Assembly: GCF_020740795.1 (NCBI RefSeq)
Contig: NC_067301.1
Span: forward strand, 930,001 to 994,000
DNA: 64,000 bases
Source of the DNA: Apus apus
Taxonomy: Eukaryota > Chordata > Aves > Apodiformes > Apodidae
Reading direction: 5' to 3'
The notes below the pieces were generated by a model. The model was not told where the DNA came from. It saw only the letters and a program-made list of their open reading frames with translations, and did no database searches. Shown here piece by piece: positions 39,701-48,700 of this stretch. The translations under genes were made by a program, and so were the position numbers. Each line of letters opens with the position of its first letter. Position 1 is the first letter of the stretch.

Positions 39701-42700
39701 CTGCCAAGTCTCTGGGTTTAATTCTGAAGGGAGAAGGTGTAGGATAAAGAATAAAAATACTACCAAATGTCAACAAGGAGTGACCACAGCTGATTTGGTC
39801 ACCCTGTGTGTGCGGGGTCTTGGGGCAGCATCTGCAAGCGGGTCCCTTTGTGCAGAGCTCTGGCTCCCACATCAGTTTGCTCGGTCTCTTGGTGGCCAGA
39901 AACCAAGTGTCACTGCTCTTCTGGTGCCTCGTCCTGTACCTGGAGTGCCCATAATGGACAGGCAGCCTGTGCTCTGCTGCTGTGCTGAGGGGCAGCCTGT
40001 ACCAGGTGGCTGTCCCACTGGTGCAGCTTGGTATCGGCAATAAAGGCCACCAGGAGGCATCTGTTCTCTGCTGGGAGATTTTCATCTCTCTCTCTAGGCA
40101 TTTTGTGGGGATTTATCTTTTGTTTTCCGCAGCCTGTCCTGAGGGATTTTATGGACTGGAGTGCCAGGAAGCCTGCAACTGCCTGAACGGCGCCCGCTGT
40201 GACCATGTCACAGGCCAGTGCCACTGTCCCCCCGGCTGGGTTGGCCCCCGCTGCGGCCAGGGTGGGTGTTGAGTGACCTGGGACCCACCCTTGGTGGCCA
40301 GGGAGGGGTTGGGATGGGATAGAGCAAGGCCAGATGCTTAGGTGTCTGTTCCCTGCGTGGAGGTTCGTTCTCTGCAGCAGAGGAGGATTTGGATTTGGAG
40401 GGGGTTCTGGGTGGGATGTTGTTGAATGTAACGAGGGCTTGGGCATCCCAGAGAGCAGTTTCCAAATAGATGGAATGATGTGACTGGCACTGAGGGCAGC
40501 AGTGTGTGTGGCTGTTTGATCTCAGCCCAGTACAACACAGCTTTACTCCCCCCAGCACCCTAGACCCCAACTTCCACAGCCTCCCGAAGCAGCCCCACAC
40601 CCGTGTCTGCTCCTCTCCCAGACAAGGGCCTTTGGGGGGGTTAGCAGGGTCTGGCTGATGCCCTCCATACCCGCTGCCCTCCATACCTGCTGCCTAACAG
40701 TTCTGCCTCCTTCTGCTCCCACCAAAGCGTGCCAGGAGAACAGGTACGGTGAGAACTGCACCCAGACCTGCCGCTGCTTCAACAACGCCTCCTGCAGCCA
40801 TGTCAGCGGCCGCTGTCTCTGCACCGCCGGCTGGACGGGACCCACCTGCCAGGAAGGTAGGACACCTGAGGGTGGCTTCTGAAGCAGACTGTCCCCTGCC
40901 TCTGCCTGCCAGCGTGACAAATGCTGTTTCTTAGGGTGGCTGGAGTTTTCAAGAGAGTAGCAGCTACAGAAAGCTGAGGCATTTCAGCAGCGAGGCCAGA
41001 TTGCAGCTAAGATTGTCATTATCTGTGCAGCGCTCCCAGATTCTTTCCCAGGGAGAAGCCAAGAGCCTGCCTTCTCCAGGAGCACCAGGAATCACACTGG
41101 CTTACAGTTTTGTGGCAGCACATACAGTAACAGCTTGATCCTCCACTGCACCGAGCATTCAGACACTGAGTCAGGGATGCCTGTAGGCACAGCTCCGTGA
41201 AGCTGCGCACATGAGACCAATTATTCATGTGCTTAAATGGCTTTTTTTTCTCTGCCAAGCACTGGCACTGCCTGGGTCTAGGAGAGGAGGCTGTTCTGCA
41301 GCTCACAACTAAAGCAGTTGGCCACCAGCTGAGGATCTTTCCTGGCTGCTGAACTCACCCATCCTTTTTCCTTTGGTGGTTTTGCCACCATCATGGCTAA
41401 GAAGCCTCCAAAGAGGCACCCAGCACTCTGTGCCTTCACAGCCTCTTGAAACACCCAATGTCTTTACATGGGCAGTTGGGCAGCCCCAGTGTCTTGTTGG
41501 CTCCTCTCCTGCCTTGTTGCAAGTGATAATGGCTTCCTTTCATACCAGTCTATCCCCCTATCACTCTGGCAGGCTACTGGGGGGTGGTTGCCCCCAGAGC
41601 TGTGTTCTCACCGGGGTGTTTGCCCTGCTCTTCCCGCAGCCTGCCCGGCGGGTTTCTATGGGGAGAGCTGCCTCCAGCGCTGCCTCTGCCAGAACGGTGG
41701 CACCTGTGACCCTGCCACTGGGCTCTGCACCTGCCTCGAGGGCTGGACTGGGCTGGCCTGTGAGCTGGGTGAGTGGTGGGGGGACAGAAGCACAGGAAAC
41801 AGCTCGGGCACAAACTCATACCACTTTGGACTTGTTTTCACTTGTGGCACGGACAGCACTGGAGGCGTGCCCACCAGCAAGCGGCAGTGCTCCTGCGGGG
41901 GGGGTTTTCATAGGATGGGTGTCGGGGGGTGTTTTTTTCGCGGGGTGGCTGTTTGGGGGTGTTTCACCATGTGGCTCCTTGCAGAGTGTGCTGCAGGGGA
42001 GCACGGGCCCGGCTGCCGGCAGCGCTGCCAGTGCCACCACGGGGGGCTCTGCGACCGCCGCACCGGCCGCTGCCTGTGCCAGCCCGGCTGGACCGGCCAG
42101 CACTGCCAGAGCCGTAAGTGGGACCTGGGGGGTTGTGCTGCATCAGTGCCCTGGCACTGTGCAAGGGCGGGGGGGGGGGGCGGGTTGGGGGCATGTTGAA
42201 GCAAAGACATAAAATGTGGGTTTCAGCACAGCGGGCTGTAAGCAGGGATGCCAGGCAGGGGCAGCAGTTCCCCTCCCCACCCCAGTGTTGAAAGCGAAAT
42301 GGCAAGTGAAGATCTTCTGTTCCGTTTATGTTAAGAGGAACAGAGGATCATCTCCTTTCCATTCTTTCTTCCACTCTTCACTGGATCTGGCCTGATGAGA
42401 CTGACCCTAAAAACCTGGCTGCAGTCCTAAGCTCCAGCAAATAATTACATCTGTCATTGGGCAGGCTCCTATCCCCCTGTCTTTAAATGTAACACAGACC
42501 CTGGCAATCCCTTTACTATGAGGACGTGTTGAAAAGGCTCTTGGCCTCACCAGGAGCAGCAGCAGGGACTTGCATCGATTGTCAGCACACTGAGGAGAGA
42601 TCCACAACCTTCTTCCCTTTGCTGGGGTCATGACTGCTCATCCTAGTGCATTCCTTATATTCCGGTGCAAAAGGCTCATCTTAGAGCAACGCCAAAACTT

Positions 42701-45700
42701 GCCAGTGGAATTCTGGCACAGGGAAGCTGCCTATGGCAGCTGTTCCTGCCATCAGCTGCTCTGATGGGTGAGCAGCCAGATCCTGCCACACCCTCAGGCA
42801 CCTTGTCCCCTCCCAGCCTCGTGTCATACCCTGCCACAACCCCAGAGCCACCAGCACAAGGTCCCCGTCCTGAGGCAGCATTAAGCTGCCAGGGTGGAGG
42901 TGGCAGATGACTAGTGAAGGTTGGAGAGAACGGGCATCCAGGAGTTTTGGATTCCAGGTGCCCCTGTGGTTCTGACCATAATATCCTGGGGACTTTCCTG
43001 CCTCACCCTGCCCACAGCTGCCTGCACCCATCTCACCCACAGATTCATTTTTATAATTTCTTTCAATACAAATTAATTTTTTTAAAAAACCACCCGCAAA
43101 AACAAATTAATTCTATATGTGTGTGTATATATATATAATTTTTTTTCTGAACAAAGGCTAGAATTCCCTCCTTGCCTTCCCTCAGAGCTGCATTCCAAAG
43201 TGTCTGCAAGTGCAGACATCTGCCCAGCTGGGCAGGGTGCATTGTGCTCTCACCCAGTGCCTGTACAAACATGGCCCTTGCGTGGACAAGGGACTTACCA
43301 GGATGGGTTTGTTTCTGGTTTTTTGCATTCATTCGTGATGCAGAAGTGAAAATGAGTTTCACAGCTCCTGCTCCTGCAGTGCTCACTGCTGCATAATTCT
43401 GGTACTGCACCCACTGTGTTTGGCACCACGAAAGTACCTTCACAGGCTGTCAGAGGCCACCAGTCTTGTCACAGCCCTGCTCTGGCTTGGAGGGAACGAA
43501 GGGGATGCAAATAAAGTGAAGTCTGTGCCTACAGGAACGGCAGGGAAGAACACTCAGGGCACCGTTTTTGTGTAACCTCTCTCCTGTGCTTGTATCTCTG
43601 AAGCTTGCCCAGAGGGGAGGTTTGGGGCACGCTGTGAAGAGCACTGCGACTGTGGGGACAACGTCTCGTGCCACCACGTTACTGGTGCCTGTGATTGTCC
43701 CCGCGGCTGGAGGGGCCGGCGCTGCGAGAAAGGTGAAGCACCTCCCTGGTCCTGGCACCCAGAGACCCCAGCTGTTCCCACAGCCTGGGAAGGAGAGAAA
43801 CCGTTTTTAATAAGAACTACAAGCTGTGGCAAAGGCGACAGCCTGGCTTGAAAGAGGCTTTTGGGCTGCTGCACGGAATGCTGCTCAGCTGGCTCAGCTC
43901 CTGGTGCGCTGGGAGCCGAGGGCAGGAGCTGGCCCTTTGGCTCTCAGGCCTTTTGGCGCTTGGAGTGCAACCAGGAGACTGACATCTCCCGGCTTGTTTT
44001 CCCACAGCCTGCCTGCCAGGTTCCTTTGGGAAGGACTGTGCCAGCCGCTGCACCTGTCCCCTGGGAGTGCCCTGCCACCACGTCACCGGCCGCTGCGGCT
44101 GCCCGCCGGGACTCACAGGCTCTGGATGTGAAAAACGTACGGAGGGAGGGGTGATCCTCTTAAATCGCCTGCTGACAGGCCCTGGGAACATGGCAGGTCA
44201 AGCAGTTGCTGCATAAAATAGAGGGGAGGGAGAAAAGGGAAAGAAAAACTAGAGACACCCCTGCCAGCAGCGAGCTGTGCCAAGGAGCAGCTCACATTCT
44301 GGCAGCTGGGTGTGTGCCTGCCCAGCGTTAGCAAGGAGCAGGGAGCCAAGTGGGAAACCAGAGCTCTGTATTTATCCAGGGGATTAGCAATAAATCAGTA
44401 TTAAAACGAGCTCCTGTGGCTCTGAGCAAGTCTGGAAGAGAGAGAGGCATGTGAGCGCATTCCTTACCCAGGGGACATTTACCCAGGGTATGTGCCATGT
44501 CTGGGGGGATGGAAGCTTGCAGGAATCTGGGGGTAGGTAGAGCTCCTGATGCCTTTAAGTTCTCAGTTTGCTTTTCAATCCAAGTCTTTCCTGGAGTCAA
44601 GGAACCATTTGTGTGTGGCTCCCTTTGCTTTCTGGGTGGCAAAGAACTTTCACTGTCACAAGAGGCTTCCTATGTCCTGGCTTAAAATAAAAAGGGGGAA
44701 AAAAAAAAAAAAAAAAGGTCTTGCCCAGAGGAGGTGGGAGAGCAAACAGTAAATCCGTGTCACCTTGGTGCCCTCTCTCCTGCAGCCTGCCTGCCCGGGA
44801 CCTTTGGCGAGGGCTGTGGGCAGATCTGCCAGTGTGCTGGAGCCACCCAGGAGTGCCACCCTGTCACCGGGGCCTGTGTCTGTGCCCCCGGCTTCCACGG
44901 CCCCACGTGCCAGCTGGGTGAGTCCTCACTCGCTTCCTGTCTCCTTCACAGACCTTTGGCTGCTCTTCCTCCTGTGCTCATGGTGCCAGGAGTGCCAGTG
45001 TGAAGCCATCTCCCCACGGCGCGGGGCTGGGCACAGGAGAAGCCTCAGCTTGGGGAGCTGCCAGCTCACTGGGGCAGCTTCAAAGCCCAGGTTCTCATGG
45101 GTTGTCTTGCTTGGTTTCTTGCCCTGGTCACCTCCCTCCTCCTTGGCATGTCTGAGATCCGTGTTGTTCTGTTGTTAACCATTGCCCAGCTCTCACAGCC
45201 CAGGGCAGGAGCTGTCCAGGCAAGTGTTTTCTTGCTGTCTTCTCCAAGCCTGGCCCTGCACACCAGTGAGAGGCTCTGACTTCTGCACCATCTCTGTGAC
45301 TAATTTGCAAGTAGGGCTTCATGTAAACAAAGCATCTGCTCTGAGGCTGGGGGTTTTTTTTGCAATTTTCCTTTTGAATTATGAGATATTTACCAGCTCT
45401 ATCATCAGCAGAGAGGTCCTTGGCACTCTTGGCACCACTTAGAAGTGCTTTCTGGATTTTCTTTTGGCTCCTGTTGATCAGCCAGCCCCTTGGAGCACTT
45501 CTTGCTGGCAGGGTAGAGGCACCAGGAGCCCGTGGTGTCTGTGACTTGTGGACCACATTGGAAACAATCATCCAAGGGATGGCAAGTGACTGCAGCTGGT
45601 TGACTCATGAGTGCTTTGGAGCAGCTCTGGGCTCTGAAGCACATTAGGAGCCCATCGGCTGCACCAGCCCAGCAACAACCCTCTTCCTGCAGTGCTGCCA

Positions 45701-48700
45701 GCTCCCTCCCTGATGGAACGGCTGAATCCACAGGGAAGGTTTCTCCAGAGTGTCTGAACCTCGTTCTCTTCTCAGGCACTGAGGCCACGGTTTCTCTTTT
45801 CCTGCAGAGTGCTCCCCTGGGTGGTACGGCCACAACTGTGAGAGGCCATGTGAGTGCAGGAACGGGGGCCGGTGTGACGGTGCCACCGGGAGCTGCCACT
45901 GCCCTGCTGGCTTCATCGGCGCGGATTGCAGCACTGGTGAGTGCTGGGGCAAGGGCAGGAGGGTCCACAGCAGCTGAGCTTTATGGCACAATGATTTCTC
46001 CACCATGAAGGGCCTGACAAGTCAGGCTTTGCATCACACCGTGCTAGCAATGCTCTGCTTCTCCAGCAGAAGGAAACCTAAAAGCTCTTCTCTGGTCTGT
46101 CAGCTGCCAGTGCCGGGGCTGCCAGCCCTCCTGCCTCCCTGTTGCTTTGCTCATGTCCCATGGCAAAGTCCATCCTTTTGAGCCTTTGAATGTCACCAGC
46201 TGTGACCAAGGCAGCTCAAGGTCTTCCTCCCACCAGGATGCCCTGCTGGCCACTACGGCAAGGACTGTGCCCAGCTCTGCTCCTGTGGGGACGGCGCTTC
46301 CTGTCACCCTGTCACTGGAGACTGCATTTGCCCTCCAGGGAGAACTGGTCCTACCTGTGAGCAGGGTAAATATCAGCTGCCGGGTGGTGTGTCCTGACGA
46401 GCAAGCAGTTCAGGCAATGGCTGGAAAAGGTCCTGAGCAAGAACCCATTTCCTCACCCTGAGTCCTCTGCCTGCATCGTGGTGCTCCTGCCCCGCACCGC
46501 GCTCTGGTCCACGTGCCCACTGCCACCTCCTCTTGTCCCCCAGGCTGTGAGAAGCACCGGTACGGGATGGGCTGCCAGCAGCCCTGCTCCTGCCTCAACG
46601 GGGGGCTGTGTGATGCAGCCAATGGCTCCTGTGCCTGTGCGCCCGGCTGGACGGGGAAATCCTGTGAATTAGGTAAACCTGCCTTGGCTGCAGTTCTGCA
46701 CCAGTCCAGTAACTGGGGACCTCACTCTCTTTCATACTGGGTCCAGTTTCTGTTACCCCACCTTCTCATGCTGGGGCCCTCAAAGCACAGGAGCAGGGCA
46801 GGGGCTGGCTCTCTGGCCACTGAGCAGCTCCATTGCTCCATCTTCCCTGCAGAATGCCCGCCGGGAAGGTACGGTGCCAACTGCCAGCTCCGCTGTGCCT
46901 GCCTGCACGGTGCCACCTGCCACCCAGGGACCGGAGCCTGCCACTGCCCTGCGGGCCACTACGGGCCCCTCTGTGAACACCGTGAGTTGTGGTGGTGGAA
47001 ACACCCTCGGCTTTGTGAGGGGGAGGTTGTTTTCTGCAGCTTGTCCAGAGAGCAGGACCATAGGACAAAGGTGTGACCCGCTCTGGTGGCACGTTGTGTG
47101 CACCAATGGGTGGTTCCTTTTCCTGGTGTTGACAGCAAACCCTTCCATGTAGCAGAAGGAGCTGCAGAGAAGGAAATTCCTGTTCTCTGCATGAGACCCA
47201 TGGATGAAGCGGTGCTGGGCAGAGGCAACCGGGCACACAGGGCACTGCTGTGCAGCTCAGGGCTGGGTCGCCAAGCAAATGCTTCAGAGCTGAGCTGCTT
47301 TGTGGCTGAAACAGTTTGAAGCTGAACTGCTTCAGAGCTGAACCACTGTGCTCTTCACCAAGACTCTCTGGTAGCCCCACGGGGCACTTCTCAATGAGAC
47401 AGGCTCACTGCTTCTCTCTGCTAGGCTGATGGAGGCTTTGCTGCAGAGCTCAACTTGAGCTGAGCCTGCGCTCAACCCATCCGAGCTTTAGTGAGCTCCC
47501 TGCTTGGCTCCATCCCAGGTTGTCCCCCGGGCTTCTATGGAGCTGGCTGCCGGGAGAGCTGTGACTGTGAGCACGGAGCAGGCTGTGACCCAGCCACAGG
47601 CCTCTGCCAGTGTCCTGCTGGGTTCCATGGAGAGCGCTGCCAGACAGGTACCTGTCCTGCTCCTGCTTTCCAAGTAACAGGCAGGATCCCAAGGTGTGAT
47701 CTGGTAGCCCACGTGCCATATCTCACCTCTCCAAACAGGCTGCAGGGAAGGAACGTACGGCGAGGGGTGCCAGCAGCTCTGTGACTGTGTCGGCAACGCG
47801 TCCTGTGACCCAGCCACCGGGCACTGCCGGTGCCCCCCGGGGAAAACCGGCCCCAAGTGCGGCTCAGGTGAGTCTGGGAAGGTGAGAAAGGGGAGAGTTG
47901 CAAGATGTGGACTAGAAGCCCTGTCCTACAGTGGATGCAAAACTCCTCTTGTTGGTGCTGCATTCTCACAGAAGGAGCTTTCAGTTTTGTGTGTCCCCAC
48001 AAAGAGTAAGAAGGCACCTGACCAGTGGCAGTCACTTCATCAGCCTCTGCTTACAGTTGCATCTGAATACAAATGCACCCCCAGCCTCTTGTGCTTGGCT
48101 CAAAAGCTGAGGCTCAAACGCTGAAGGGACATCTTGGCCTGGGGATGCTCTGGTGTCCTGTATCACCAGAGCTCGAGAGCAGGCTGGGGCAGGGGGCAAG
48201 GCACAAAGCTGCACCTTGCACCACATCTCCTCTGCCCACCCTGCCTGCTCCATGGGGCATGGCTGAGGTCTCTGCAGCCCTGCAGCCCCACTGCCTCTCT
48301 GCCCCTCTCCAGACTGCCAGCCAACCAAGTACGGCCCTGACTGCAGCCTGGCCTGCCAGTGCCCCCCCAGCAGCTCCTACTGCAACGCTCGGAACGGCCA
48401 GTGCCTCTGCCTGGCGGGCTACACGGGACCCACGTGCCGGGAAGGTAACGTATAGGCACAGTGAGTACCAGGGGACACAGGCAGGGGAAGCCCAAAGAAA
48501 CAGCAGCTTCTGAGGGAGGACCCTGTGGGACCTGTGCTGGGCCCCTGGCTTGTGCCCTGCAGGGCTGCTTTTGGTAGTGGTCCTATCAACTAAAACCAGT
48601 AGAACAGTGTAGCACCATCTTCTTCCCCAGGCCCTCATCTGGTACAATTTACTCACCATGACCCCAGTCATGAGGGAAAGCACAGGCTGACAGTGCTGTG

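Larger units (their letters stand above)
32218..48630 (+). other. MEGF6: MEGF6 introns between exons 11 and 34
   Basis: Introns here range from 91 bp to 2.3 kb. Apart from the listed repeats and G-rich tracts they hold nothing I could recognise. The open frames that run across them are extensions of, or overlaps with, the EGF exons. Confidence 0.65.
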
